Positions 36,662 to 45,154 of a DNA stretch of 64,000 bases are shown piece by piece. The stretch's first letter is position 1. Each line of letters begins with the position of its first letter. The stretch lies in contig NZ_CP085725.1 in NCBI RefSeq assembly GCF_036840915.1, positions 2,790,001 to 2,854,000 on the forward strand. Direction: 5' to 3'. The translations under genes were made by a program, and so were the position numbers. The DNA comes from Flavobacterium hankyongi (GTDB lineage Bacteria > Bacteroidota > Bacteroidia > Flavobacteriales > Flavobacteriaceae). Below the pieces are notes generated by a model that had not been told where the DNA came from, made no database searches, and worked only from the letters and a program-made list of their open reading frames with translations.

Positions 36662-38165
36662 AATTCTTTCTTTGCTAATATGTCTTATTGGTATAACCGC
36701 ATTTGGTCAAGTGACTAAATTAAGTAATCTTTCCTCTAATAAATATCTTGATTCAAGAATCATTTTCGAAGAAAATAAAGAAGATGTGTATGGTTATTTT
36801 GTGCTTTATGAAAAAGATCGAACCGATAAAAAAGAGTTTTTATTAGAATATTATGTCTTAGATAAAAATTTAAACAAAATTGCTTCTGGTAACTTTTCAC
36901 ATCATAAAAACACGTCGATGTTTTATAATACAGAAGTAATTTTAAGATCTGTGATCAGGAATAATAACAAAATTCTAATCTCTACAGGAGAATTTGTTGG
37001 GAAGGCATTAGGTATGACATACAATATGAAATTTGGGACTTTGTATAGGGAATTAGATTTAAATGATTTTTCAATGTCTCCATCGTTTCTGTATTTGGAT
37101 TTTGTAAAGTATGAGCTTACAGAGTATTCTAGAAAATCTACAGGTAACACAAAAGTATTGACGCAAAATTTGATCTCGGCAAACGGAAATGGTTTTGTTA
37201 TGTTTCAGTCAGACACAAGAAAAGATATGGCTCTAGGAATAAGAACTAAGCCGCTAGAATTTAGATTTTACGATACAGATAAAAATCAAAAATGGGTACA
37301 TAGTTTTAATACAGAGAAAAGTAAACAATTTGTTGATTATGGTTATTTAACGGCTGATCAGAACAACCTTGTTTTGTTAAAAGCTTCAACTGAAAATAAT
37401 TTTTTAAGGATAGAGGTGTTTGATTCTAATAATGGAAAACTTAAAGCTCAGTTACCCGAAAATGATAATCAAAAGCTTATTAGAATACATAATGTACAAA
37501 TTCAGGATAATCTTTTAATCTGTTTAGGAGAACTAAATAGTGATGGTAAAAATGTTGATCCTGAAGGGCAAAAAACATTAGGTTTAATGAAGTTGGTTTA
37601 TGATTTAGAATCTGGAAAAACAATCTCTCAACGTTATTTTAATAGAGATGATCCTGACAATAAAATAAAGCTAAGTTCTGAAGGAGGAGTTAATTCAAAC
37701 GGTATTTTTGAATATATTGATTTCAAAATAAAATCTGATGGAGGGATTGTTGTTTTGGCGGAAGAAAATTTATTTGACAATTCTGGAGAAGTAAACTTAT
37801 GTGTAATAGAATTCGATTCTAATATGAAAGTGAAATACTTTGAAAAGGTGGAAAAAAATAAAGCATCTGAACCTAACAATAAAAAATATCGCGATTTTGA
37901 ATACCAATATTCTCAAAAATTAGAAAAGGATAGTTATGTTTTTTGTTATGTAGATACTTATGCGAGTAAGCCAAAAGAAAAAAGAGATTGGTTTTTGGGA
38001 GTTATAACTTATGTTGATGGTAAGTATGGTTTTGACAAAGTTTCATTAAAAACTAGTGATGGCAAAATACATCCTGTTCTTGCAAAAAAAGGATATGTTA
38101 TGTTGGTTGAAGAAAAGACTGATAGTAAAGAATCAGAAATTAGATTGGAAAAAATAAATTATTAA
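36648..38165 (+). CDS. Secreted protein of unknown function coupled to an M48 protease
   Basis: The 505-aa product starts with a signal peptide (MKPSKILSLLICLIGITAFGQ). The rest is rich in regularly spaced beta strands with aromatic and charged residues, consistent with a beta-propeller-like fold, but no family is recognised. The start lies inside the 3' end of the M48 protease gene (14-bp overlap), so the two proteins are probably made together; this one could be a substrate, inhibitor or scaffold of the protease, which is inference. Confidence 0.7.
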   Translation: MKPSKILSLLICLIGITAFGQVTKLSNLSSNKYLDSRIIFEENKEDVYGYFVLYEKDRTDKKEFLLEYYVLDKNLNKIASGNFSHHKNTSMFYNTEVILRSVIRNNNKILISTGEFVGKALGMTYNMKFGTLYRELDLNDFSMSPSFLYLDFVKYELTEYSRKSTGNTKVLTQNLISANGNGFVMFQSDTRKDMALGIRTKPLEFRFYDTDKNQKWVHSFNTEKSKQFVDYGYLTADQNNLVLLKASTENNFLRIEVFDSNNGKLKAQLPENDNQKLIRIHNVQIQDNLLICLGELNSDGKNVDPEGQKTLGLMKLVYDLESGKTISQRYFNRDDPDNKIKLSSEGGVNSNGIFEYIDFKIKSDGGIVVLAEENLFDNSGEVNLCVIEFDSNMKVKYFEKVEKNKASEPNNKKYRDFEYQYSQKLEKDSYVFCYVDTYASKPKEKRDWFLGVITYVDGKYGFDKVSLKTSDGKIHPVLAKKGYVMLVEEKTDSKESEIRLEKINY

Positions 38166-38170
38166 AAAAA

Positions 38171-38205
38171 AGAGCCAAATCAAAGTATGATTTGGCTCTT
38201 TTTTT
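38171..38205. terminator. Shared bidirectional terminator
   Basis: AGAGCCAAATCA and TGATTTGGCTCT form a 12-bp perfect stem around AAGTA, with A and T runs on either side. It serves both the secreted protein gene (plus) and ribE (minus), whose stop lies at its edge. Confidence 0.92.
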
Positions 38206-38794
38206 ATGCTTGTAGTTCATGCAAACGCTTTACATATTTTCCAATTACGTCAAATTCTAAATTTACTTTCGTTCCTACTTTAAAAGTGTGAAAATTTGTG
38301 TGTTCATGTGTGTAGGGGATAATTGCTACACTAAATTCATTTATTTTTGAATTAACAACTGTTAAACTTGTTCCGTTTACTGTAATTGAGCCTTTTTCGA
38401 TGGTAATGTTGCTTAAACTTCTGTCGTATTCAAATGTAAAATACCAGCTGCCATTAACTTCTTCAATGCTTTTACAAATAGCAGTTTGATCAATATGTCC
38501 TTGAACAATATGCCCATCAAGTCTATCTCCCAGTTTCATGGCGCGTTCAAGATTTATAATGTCACCAACTTGCCATTCTCCAAGATTTGTTTTTTCGATA
38601 GTTTCTTTAATAGCCGTAACGGTATAAATATCATTATTAATTGCCACGACTGTCAAACAAATTCCATTGTGCGCAACACTTTGGTCAATTTTTAATTCGT
38701 TTGTTATGGTTGATTGTACCGAAACATGTATGTTTTCTCCCTCTTTTTCAAGCGATTTGATTGTTCCAAGAGTTTCTATGATGCCTGTAAACAT
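38204..38794 (-). CDS. ribE: Riboflavin synthase, alpha subunit
   Basis: It converts two molecules of 6,7-dimethyl-8-ribityllumazine into riboflavin and a pyrimidinedione. The product begins MFTGIIETLGTI, the near-invariant start. Two lumazine-binding repeats are present (residues 1-95 and 96-190), each with a VNGTSLTV-type motif (NGICLTVV; NGTSLTVV). It is 196 aa long, normal for the family. It is divergent from pdxA, with 57 bp between the start codons, and no FMN riboswitch fits in that space. Confidence 0.95.
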   Translation of the reverse strand: MFTGIIETLGTIKSLEKEGENIHVSVQSTITNELKIDQSVAHNGICLTVVAINNDIYTVTAIKETIEKTNLGEWQVGDIINLERAMKLGDRLDGHIVQGHIDQTAICKSIEEVNGSWYFTFEYDRSLSNITIEKGSITVNGTSLTVVNSKINEFSVAIIPYTHEHTNFHTFKVGTKVNLEFDVIGKYVKRLHELQA

Positions 38795-38811
38795 TAACTG
38801 ATTAATTTTAG

Positions 38812-38819
38812 TAAATTTG
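38812..38819 (+). promoter_or_regulatory. Possible -7 box for pdxA
   Basis: TAAATTTG matches TAnnTTTG 32 bp before the pdxA ATG. A -33 element would overlap the start of the divergent ribE and is not clear. Confidence 0.45.
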
Positions 38820-38851
38820 CATTCAAAATTAGCAATAAATACATTGAACTG

Positions 38852-39901
38852 ATGACAAAAAGACCAGAAAATATAATTGTAGGAATATCAATTGGTGATT
38901 TGAATGGTATTGGAGGGGAGATAATTTTAAAATCTTTTGAGGATTCTCGTATGCTCGAGTTATGTACGCCAGTTATTTTTGCTAATGTTAAGATCCTGTC
39001 TTATTTAAAAAAGAATTTAGAGCTTACTACAAACTTGCACGGGATAGATAAGATTGATCAAGCACTAACAGGAAAAATTAATGTGTTAAATGTTTGGAGA
39101 GAAGGAGTCAATATAGAATTCGGAAAAACAGATGAAAATGTGGGGAAGTATGCCGTGAAATCATTTGTGGAAGCAACAAAAGCGTTGAAAGAAGGAAATA
39201 TAGATGTTTTGGTTACAGCTCCTATAAGTAAATCAAATATTCAGTCAGAAGAATTTTCTTTTCCTGGACATACAGATTATTTAGATCAAGAATTAGAAGG
39301 AGATGCGTTGATGTTTATGATTCAGGACTCACTTCGTGTTGGTTTGTTAACAGATCATGTGCCTATTAATGATGTGGCTAAGCATTTAACAGAAGAACTT
39401 ATTCGTAAAAAGATAAAAACAATAAATCAATCATTAATTCAAGATTTTGGAATCACACGACCAAGAATTGCTGTTTTAGGATTAAATCCACATTCTGGAG
39501 ATAACGGGGTGATTGGCGATGAAGAAGAAAAAGTATTGAAACCGGCTTTAAAAAAGATTTTTGATGAGGGAATTTTGGTTTTTGGGCCGTTTTCTGCTGA
39601 TGGATTCTTTGGAAGCGGACAGTATGAAAAGTACGATGCGGTCATTGCAACGTATCATGATCAAGGATTAATTCCGTTCAAAACACTTTCTTTTGGAAAA
39701 GGAGTAAATTATACGGCAGGGTTAAATAAGGTGAGAACGTCACCAGATCATGGTACTGGTTTTGATATTGCCGGGAAAGGAATTGCGGATCATAGCTCAT
39801 TTGTTGAAGCAGTTTATGCTGCAATCGATATTTTTAAATCAAGAAATGAGTATGCTGTTATTTCAGAAAAGCCTTTAAAATTGAAGGAAAAGCAGTTATA
39901 A
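38852..39901 (+). CDS. pdxA: 4-hydroxythreonine-4-phosphate dehydrogenase
   Basis: PdxA oxidises 4-phosphohydroxy-L-threonine in pyridoxal phosphate synthesis. Family motifs are visible: GISIGDLNGIGGEI at the N-terminus, TAPISKSNIQ, the metal-binding FPGHTDYL, LGLNPHSGDNG, and the C-terminal TYHDQGLIPFK with the second metal His. The 349 aa length fits. The ATG at 38852 gives the expected start. It is followed by its own gap and a new promoter before the DUF177 gene. Confidence 0.95.
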   Translation: MTKRPENIIVGISIGDLNGIGGEIILKSFEDSRMLELCTPVIFANVKILSYLKKNLELTTNLHGIDKIDQALTGKINVLNVWREGVNIEFGKTDENVGKYAVKSFVEATKALKEGNIDVLVTAPISKSNIQSEEFSFPGHTDYLDQELEGDALMFMIQDSLRVGLLTDHVPINDVAKHLTEELIRKKIKTINQSLIQDFGITRPRIAVLGLNPHSGDNGVIGDEEEKVLKPALKKIFDEGILVFGPFSADGFFGSGQYEKYDAVIATYHDQGLIPFKTLSFGKGVNYTAGLNKVRTSPDHGTGFDIAGKGIADHSSFVEAVYAAIDIFKSRNEYAVISEKPLKLKEKQL

Positions 39902-39923
39902 ACAAAAAAATGTTCATAACACT

Positions 39924-39952
39924 TTTGATTTTATAAATATTTTATATCTTTG
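39924..39952 (+). promoter_or_regulatory. Promoter of the DUF177-rpmF transcript
   Basis: TTTG (39924-39927), a 17-bp spacer and TATCTTTG (39945-39952). An in-frame TTG at 39950 lies inside this box, so the real start is the ATG at 39986, about 28 nt after the predicted transcription start. Confidence 0.7.
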
Positions 39953-39985
39953 CACACCCTAATTAAGGGACAAATTGTTGTTAGT

Positions 39986-40507
39986 ATGAAAGGTACAAAA
40001 GAATATTTAATTCCTTATGTGGGGTTAAAGCTTGGAAAACATCAGTTTGAGTATCAAATAAATAAAGCGTTCTTTGATCACTTTGAATATGACGAATTTG
40101 ATTCGGCAGATGTAAAAGTGAATTTGGTTTTAGAAAAGCAAACAAATATGCTTGAATTAAATTTTAAGCATTCTGGAACTGTAAATGTTTTGTGTGATGT
40201 AACTGGTGAGCCGTTTGATATGCCAATTAAAGGTAAATTAAAATTGGTGGTTCGTTTTGGTGAAGCATACAATGATGATAATGAGGAATTACTCATTTTG
40301 CCTTTTGGTGAGCATCAAATAGACGTTTCACAATACATTTATGAAATGATTGTTTTGTCAATACCATTAAAAAGAATAAGTCCTAATGCAAAAAGCATTA
40401 AAACTGAAACGCTTAATGAAATTGAAGTCAAAGACGAAGAAGAAGTAAAAGAAGAAGAAATTGACCCGCGTTGGGCAGCATTAAAGAAACTATTAACGGA
40501 TAAATAA
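39986..40507 (+). CDS. DUF177 (YceD-like) protein
   Basis: A 173-aa YceD/DUF177 protein, begun at the ATG at 39986 (MKGTKEYLIPYVGL). YceD relatives are linked by genomic context to 23S rRNA maturation and almost always precede rpmF, as here (9 bp). The conserved core has one Cys in VLCDVTGEPF and the end EIDPRWAALKKLL. The C-terminal part is strongly acidic (EVKDEEEVKEEEI). Confidence 0.88.
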   Translation: MKGTKEYLIPYVGLKLGKHQFEYQINKAFFDHFEYDEFDSADVKVNLVLEKQTNMLELNFKHSGTVNVLCDVTGEPFDMPIKGKLKLVVRFGEAYNDDNEELLILPFGEHQIDVSQYIYEMIVLSIPLKRISPNAKSIKTETLNEIEVKDEEEVKEEEIDPRWAALKKLLTDK

Positions 40508-40516
40508 TTTTGTAAA

Positions 40517-40711
40517 ATGGCACATCCTAAGAGAAAAACCTCGAAAACAAGAAGAGATAAAAGAAGAACTCATTATAAAGCAACTGTTGCTCAAATCGCA
40601 ACATGTCCAGTAACTGGAGAAGCACATTTATACCACAGAGCTTACTGGCATGAAGGTAAAATGTACTACAGAGGTCAAGTAGTTATCGATAAATCTGTAG
40701 CTGTTGCTTAA
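40517..40711 (+). CDS. rpmF: 50S ribosomal protein L32
   Basis: The 64-aa product [19 protein letters not shown] is typical of L32: a lysine/arginine-rich N-terminus and then a beta hairpin ([15 protein letters not shown]). Only one Cys of the zinc ribbon set is present, so it is a zinc-free form. It is transcribed with the DUF177 gene and ends at a hairpin terminator. Confidence 0.96.
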   Translation: MAHPKRKTSKTRRDKRRTHYKATVAQIATCPVTGEAHLYHRAYWHEGKMYYRGQVVIDKSVAVA

Positions 40712-40733
40712 TACGTTTTAGTAAAAGAAATCT

Positions 40734-40759
40734 AACTCTCACAATGTGAGAGTTTTTTT
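40734..40759 (+). terminator. Terminator after rpmF
   Basis: AACTCTCA and TGAGAGTT pair around a 5-nt loop and are followed by seven T. It separates rpmF from fabH. Confidence 0.85.
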
Positions 40760-40871
40760 GTTGGGTATAACTGAAAATAAATAGAGGTTATTTTAAAGTT
40801 TATTTTAAAGATTTTTGTAACTTCATCGTCTTTTTAAAAAAGGTTTTTTTAGGAAGTATTATTACAATTTT

Positions 40872-41870
40872 ATGAGTACAATAACTGCCGCAATAACCGC
40901 CGTTGGTGCGTATGTTCCTGATTTTGTTCTTTCTAACCAAGTGTTAGAAACAATGATTGATACAAATGATGAGTGGATCACCACAAGAACAGGAATCAAA
41001 GAAAGAAGAATTTTAAAAGAAAAGGGCAAGGGAACTTCATTTCTTGCTATAAAAGCAGCTCAAAATCTTATCGAAAAATCAGGAATTAATCCTGAAGATA
41101 TCGATTTAGTATTGTTGGCGACTGCAACTCCAGATATGCCAGTAGCCTCTACAGGTGTGTATGTGGCAACACAAATTGGGGCGGTAAATGCTTTTGCTTA
41201 TGATTTACAAGCAGCGTGTTCTAGTTTTTTATATGGTATGTCAACAGCTGCAGCATACATTCAATCAGGAAGATACAAAAAAGTACTTTTAATTGGGGCA
41301 GACAAAATGTCTTCAATTATCGATTATACAGACAGAGCAACCTGCATTATCTTTGGAGATGGTGCAGGTGCTGTTCTTTTTGAACCTAACGAAGAAGGTT
41401 TAGGACTTCAAGATGAGTACTTGCGCTCTGATGGTATTGGTCGTGAATATTTAAAAATTGATGCAGGAGGTTCAATCCTTCCAGCATCTTTAGAAACTGT
41501 TCAAAATGGTCAGCATACTGTTTTTCAAGATGGAAAGACTGTATTTAAATATGCTGTTTCTGGAATGGCTGATGTGAGCGAAAAAATCATGCAAAGAAAT
41601 AATTTGACACACAACGATGTCAATTGGTTGTTAGCACATCAGGCTAATAAAAGAATTATCGATGCAACAGCTGAGCGTATGGGGTTGGATGAATCAAAAG
41701 TCCTAATCAATATCCACCGTTACGGGAATACTACATCAGGGACATTGCCATTGTTAATGCATGATTTCGAAAAGCAATTTAAAAAAGGAGATAATCTTAT
41801 ATTTGCCGCTTTTGGTGGAGGATTCACTTGGGGATCTATCTACTTAAAATGGGCTTATGATACTAAATAA
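40872..41870 (+). CDS. fabH: 3-oxoacyl-ACP synthase III (KAS III)
   Basis: FabH starts fatty acid synthesis by condensing acetyl-CoA (or a branched starter) with malonyl-ACP. The active-site Cys116 sits in LQAACSSFLYG; His and Asn of the triad are in LLAHQANKRI and HRYGNTTSGT. The 332-aa length is normal. The gene follows rpmF as in many bacteria, but plsX, which usually lies between them, is absent here. accB follows after 20 bp. Confidence 0.95.
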   Translation: MSTITAAITAVGAYVPDFVLSNQVLETMIDTNDEWITTRTGIKERRILKEKGKGTSFLAIKAAQNLIEKSGINPEDIDLVLLATATPDMPVASTGVYVATQIGAVNAFAYDLQAACSSFLYGMSTAAAYIQSGRYKKVLLIGADKMSSIIDYTDRATCIIFGDGAGAVLFEPNEEGLGLQDEYLRSDGIGREYLKIDAGGSILPASLETVQNGQHTVFQDGKTVFKYAVSGMADVSEKIMQRNNLTHNDVNWLLAHQANKRIIDATAERMGLDESKVLINIHRYGNTTSGTLPLLMHDFEKQFKKGDNLIFAAFGGGFTWGSIYLKWAYDTK

Positions 41871-41890
41871 TAAACCAAAATCAAAATATC

Positions 41891-42379
41891 ATGGATATTA
41901 GAGAAATTCAAAACCTAATCAAATTTGTAGCAAAATCAGGAGCTACGGAAGTAAAATTAGAGATGGATGATTTCAAAATCACTATCAAAACAACAACAGA
42001 AGGAGCTGAAACAACGTATGTACAACATGTACCTATGCAACCTGCAATTCCGCAAATCCCTGTGGCTGCGAATCCAGTAGCTACTACTCCGGTTGCTGCT
42101 ACTCCAGTTGCTGAAGCTGTTGGTGATGATACATCAAAATATATTACAGTGAAGTCACCAATGATTGGTACTTTCTACCGTAAGCCAGCTCCAGACAAAC
42201 CAATGTTTGTTGAAGTAGGTTCTACAATTTCTAAAGGAGACACTTTGTGTGTTATCGAAGCTATGAAATTATTCAACGAAATTGAAAGTGAAGTTTCTGG
42301 AAAAATCGTTAAAGTATTAGTTGATGATTCATCTCCAGTTGAATTTGATCAACCATTATTCTTAGTAGATCCATCTTAA
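41891..42379 (+). CDS. accB: Acetyl-CoA carboxylase biotin carboxyl carrier protein
   Basis: This subunit carries carboxybiotin between biotin carboxylase and carboxyltransferase in malonyl-CoA synthesis. The biotinylated lysine is Lys126 in CVIEAMKLFNE. A flexible Pro/Ala linker (about residues 48-75, PVAATPVAE) separates the N-terminal and biotinyl domains. The 162-aa length is typical. It is 20 bp after fabH and is followed by accC after a 118-bp repeat-containing gap. Confidence 0.96.
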   Translation: MDIREIQNLIKFVAKSGATEVKLEMDDFKITIKTTTEGAETTYVQHVPMQPAIPQIPVAANPVATTPVAATPVAEAVGDDTSKYITVKSPMIGTFYRKPAPDKPMFVEVGSTISKGDTLCVIEAMKLFNEIESEVSGKIVKVLVDDSSPVEFDQPLFLVDPS

Positions 42380-42434
42380 ATTAGAAATTAGGAATCAGAA
42401 ATTAGAAGTATTTGGAAAACCAAAGATTGGCATT

Positions 42435-42462
42435 TTCTAAATTCTAAATTCTAAATTCTAAA
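42435..42462 (+). repeat. Four tandem copies of the heptamer TTCTAAA between accB and accC
   Basis: The copies run 42435-42441, 42442-42448, 42449-42455 and 42456-42462, followed by a degenerate fifth (TTCAAAT). The earlier part of the gap (42380-42412) holds near-complements (TTAGAAATTAGG, AGAAATTAGAAG), so a long A/T hairpin is possible in the mRNA. The repeats may be slippage products. Confidence 0.85.
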
Positions 42463-42497
42463 TTCAAATCATTGTCTAATTGTCTAATTAAAGAATT

Positions 42498-43847
42498 ATG
42501 TTTAAAAAGATATTAATTGCAAACAGGGGAGAAATTGCACTTCGTGTAATTAGAACTTGTAAAGAAATGGGAATAAAGACCGTTGCGGTTTATTCTACAG
42601 CTGATGCAGATAGTTTACATGTTAAATTTGCAGATGAAGCAGTGTGTATAGGTCCTGCGCCAAGTAACCAATCGTATTTGAAAATGTCAAATATCATTGC
42701 CGCTGCTGAAATTACAAATGCAGATGCAATTCATCCAGGATACGGATTCCTTTCAGAGAATGCCAAATTCTCTAAAATTTGTCAAGAACACGGTATCAAA
42801 TTTATTGGAGCTTCTCCAGAAATGATTGATAAAATGGGAGACAAGGCTACTGCTAAAGCAACCATGAAAGAAGCTGGAGTTCCTTGTGTTCCTGGTTCAG
42901 AAGGTATTTTAGAATCATTTGAAGAAGCAAAAAAAGTAGCTAAAGAAATTGGTTACCCAGTAATGATGAAGGCTACTGCCGGTGGTGGTGGTAAAGGTAT
43001 GCGTGCTATCTGGAAAGAAGAAGAGCTTGAGAAAGCTTGGGAAAGTGCTCGTATGGAAGCTGCTGCTGCATTCGGTAATGACGGAATGTACATGGAAAAG
43101 CTTATCGAAGAACCTCGTCATATCGAAATACAAGTAGTTGGTGATTCATATGGTAAAGCTTGTCACTTATCTGAAAGAGACTGTTCAGTACAACGTCGTC
43201 ACCAAAAATTAACAGAAGAAACACCTTCTCCATTCATGACAGACGAATTACGTCACAAAATGGGAGAAGCTGCTGTAAAAGCTGCTGAGTTTATTAACTA
43301 TGAAGGAGCTGGTACAGTTGAATTTTTAGTAGATAAACACCGTAATTTCTACTTCATGGAGATGAATACTCGTATCCAAGTAGAGCATCCAATTACTGAA
43401 CAAGTAATTGATTACGATTTAATTCGTGAGCAAATTTTAGTTGCGGCTGGTGTGCCAATTTCTGGTAAAAACTATTTGCCACAATTACACTCGATTGAAT
43501 GTCGTATTAATGCTGAAGATCCTTATAATGACTTCCGTCCGTCTCCAGGTAAAATTACAGTTTTACATTCGCCAGGAGGACACGGAGTTCGTTTAGATAC
43601 TCACGTTTATGCAGGTTATACAATTCCGCCAAATTATGACTCAATGATTGCGAAATTGATTACGACTGCTCAAACAAGAGAAGAGGCTATTTCAAAAATG
43701 AAACGTGCTTTAGATGAGTTCTATATTGAAGGTATAAAAACTACCATTCCTTTCCACAGACAGTTAATGGATGAGCCAGATTATGTTGCTGGTAATTACA
43801 CGACTAAGTTTATGGAATCCTTCAAAATGAAAGAACCTAAAAATTAA
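42498..43847 (+). CDS. accC: Acetyl-CoA carboxylase, biotin carboxylase subunit
   Basis: AccC carboxylates the biotin on AccB using ATP and bicarbonate. It is an ATP-grasp enzyme: [11 protein letters not shown] start, glycine-rich loop [12 protein letters not shown] (near residue 160), [12 protein letters not shown], and catalytic [13 protein letters not shown]. The 449 aa match the bacterial subunit. It ends the fabH-accB-accC set and is followed by a strong terminator, whose stem reappears after the neighbouring peptide cluster. Confidence 0.97.
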   Translation: MFKKILIANRGEIALRVIRTCKEMGIKTVAVYSTADADSLHVKFADEAVCIGPAPSNQSYLKMSNIIAAAEITNADAIHPGYGFLSENAKFSKICQEHGIKFIGASPEMIDKMGDKATAKATMKEAGVPCVPGSEGILESFEEAKKVAKEIGYPVMMKATAGGGGKGMRAIWKEEELEKAWESARMEAAAAFGNDGMYMEKLIEEPRHIEIQVVGDSYGKACHLSERDCSVQRRHQKLTEETPSPFMTDELRHKMGEAAVKAAEFINYEGAGTVEFLVDKHRNFYFMEMNTRIQVEHPITEQVIDYDLIREQILVAAGVPISGKNYLPQLHSIECRINAEDPYNDFRPSPGKITVLHSPGGHGVRLDTHVYAGYTIPPNYDSMIAKLITTAQTREEAISKMKRALDEFYIEGIKTTIPFHRQLMDEPDYVAGNYTTKFMESFKMKEPKN

Positions 43848-43850
43848 TAA

Positions 43851-43879
43851 AAAAAGCCCTGAATTTTCAGGGCTTTTTT
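43851..43879 (+). terminator. Terminator after accC (first copy of a repeated stem)
   Basis: GCCCTGAA and TTCAGGGC with A and T runs on either side. Twenty-four bases (43853-43876) recur exactly at 47374-47397, after gwsS. Confidence 0.9.
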
Positions 43880-43906
43880 GTTGGATTAAATTTTAAACTA
43901 AAATTG

Positions 43907-43937
43907 TTTGTTTTGCATTAGTTAAATAATATATTTG
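43907..43937 (+). promoter_or_regulatory. Promoter of the grasp-with-spasm cluster
   Basis: TTTG (43907-43910), a 19-bp spacer and TATATTTG (43930-43937) match the consensus. The predicted start near 43943 lies 12 nt before the TTG start codon of the lipoprotein gene, and no other clear promoter was seen before 47366. Confidence 0.7.
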
Positions 43938-43954
43938 TAAGAAAATTTTTTATT

Positions 43955-44893
43955 TTGAAATTAAAAAACTTCCTTTTAATTACCTTTTTAGCTTTTGTTT
44001 CATTTTCATGTAAGACAAAAGTTGTTGATGCTAATTCTTTAAAAAAAGAAATTAATTATATTCCTTATTACCTCAAGGTATATGAGGCTGATAGTTTGTT
44101 TATAACTAATAACTTTGAAAAAAGTTATCAAATTCTAGATAGTTTATTTCAAAAATATGAGCCACTCGAGATGGAAAATTATTATGAATATAGTAATTAC
44201 ATTGCCTCGTCTGTAATGTCTGGTCATGTAGATGGTTTAGATGAAAAAATCAAAAAAGGATATCTCAATTTTGGAGGTTTCGGTTTTTTGCACCCTCAAG
44301 GATATGAAATTCGTCAAAAGATAGCAAAAATTAGTAAGCTTTCTATGGATGAAAAAAATCTTTATAAAAAAGAGTACTCTAAAAAAATTAATTTGGCTTT
44401 GAGAAAGGAAATTGACATAATGGATGATGAAGATCAATCGGTTAGGATGAAGAATTTAAATGAAGAGGGCATGACATTCTTTAGAGAAAAGCACAGAGAG
44501 CAGTTGGAAAAAATTATGACTACTTATGGTTATCCTAATTATCAATTAATAGGTTCAATGAATTATCAAGATGAAAATTGGAGTTCTCTAAAACCTATCA
44601 AAGTTGTGATTTTATTTTTACATCAAGACCCTGATTTTCAAGATAAATATTTGCCTGTATTGTTAAAGAAATTGAAAGAAGGTAAATGTTCACCAGATGA
44701 TTATGCTTCTATTTATGACAAATCATTATGGAAAAAAAGTTTAAAATTAAATAATGAAAAACAATTATATGGAACATTTCCAAATTTGGCTTTAGACAAC
44801 CCTCAAAAAATAGATTCAATAAGGAAGTCTATAGGGTTGCCTAAATTGGGTTATGAAATGAGAAGAGTAAAAAAACTGAGTACTAAAATTTAA
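43955..44893 (+). CDS. DUF6624-like lipoprotein opening the peptide-maturation cluster
   Basis: The start is a TTG at 43955, giving a lipoprotein signal MKLKNFLLITFLAFVSFSC with Cys19. The C-terminal half resembles DUF6624: REQLEKIMTTYGYPNYQLIG, then VVILFLHQDPDFQDKYLPVL, a SPDDYASIYD segment, LYGTFP and a final IGLPKL. The function is unknown. DUF6624 proteins are, to my recollection, found beside grasp-with-spasm genes. It may be a lipid-anchored immunity, export or receptor protein, which is inference. The precursor peptide gene starts 23 bp downstream. Confidence 0.68.
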   Translation: MKLKNFLLITFLAFVSFSCKTKVVDANSLKKEINYIPYYLKVYEADSLFITNNFEKSYQILDSLFQKYEPLEMENYYEYSNYIASSVMSGHVDGLDEKIKKGYLNFGGFGFLHPQGYEIRQKIAKISKLSMDEKNLYKKEYSKKINLALRKEIDIMDDEDQSVRMKNLNEEGMTFFREKHREQLEKIMTTYGYPNYQLIGSMNYQDENWSSLKPIKVVILFLHQDPDFQDKYLPVLLKKLKEGKCSPDDYASIYDKSLWKKSLKLNNEKQLYGTFPNLALDNPQKIDSIRKSIGLPKLGYEMRRVKKLSTKI

Positions 44894-44916
44894 TTAATTA
44901 TCTAAAACTAAAAAAA

Positions 44917-45120
44917 ATGAAATCATTAAAACAGCTTAAAGAAGAAGGTTTTTGTCTGTCAAGAGAAGAGCTAAAGGAAATTAAAGGTGAATTGTATAAT
45001 AATCAAGAATTGTCTTATTACAAAGACACAATAAATCCTTCAGATTGTATGAGATGTGCAGCAACAACATATCCAGATGGGACTCACGAGCCTTTTAATT
45101 GTGTTGTAGTTAATCAATAA
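44917..45120 (+). CDS. Candidate ribosomal peptide precursor of the grasp-with-spasm system
   Basis: The 67-aa product has a leader-like N-terminus (MKSLKQLKEEGFCLSREELKEIKG) ending at Lys23-Gly24, where related leaders have Gly-Gly; here the second Gly is Glu25. The C-terminal part holds Cys44, Cys47 and Cys62 around a Thr/Asp/Glu-rich stretch (T50, T51, D54, T56, E58), the kind of residues an ATP-grasp ligase could join in an ester or amide macrocycle. It lies directly before the ATP-grasp gene, and a hairpin follows its stop. The core boundary and cross-links are inference. Confidence 0.72.
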   Translation: MKSLKQLKEEGFCLSREELKEIKGELYNNQELSYYKDTINPSDCMRCAATTYPDGTHEPFNCVVVNQ

Positions 45121-45126
45121 CAGATA

Positions 45127-45149
45127 GAGGAATTTAATTCCTCTTTTTT
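45127..45149 (+). terminator. Internal terminator/attenuator between precursor and ATP-grasp gene
   Basis: GAGGAATTTAATTCCTC (45127-45143) is a perfect palindrome followed by TTTTTTATTTT. It lies 6 bp after the precursor stop and 11 bp before the ATP-grasp ATG. Partial termination here would yield more precursor than enzyme. Confidence 0.68.
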
Positions 45150-45154
45150 ATTTT

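Noticed and set aside
38795-38851. FMN riboswitch upstream of ribE
   Set aside because: Only 57 bp separate ribE and pdxA starts, too short for an RFN element, and no conserved stems were seen.
42435-42462. Heptamer tract as a CRISPR-like array
   Set aside because: The copies are contiguous with no spacers, far too short for CRISPR repeats, and no cas genes are present.
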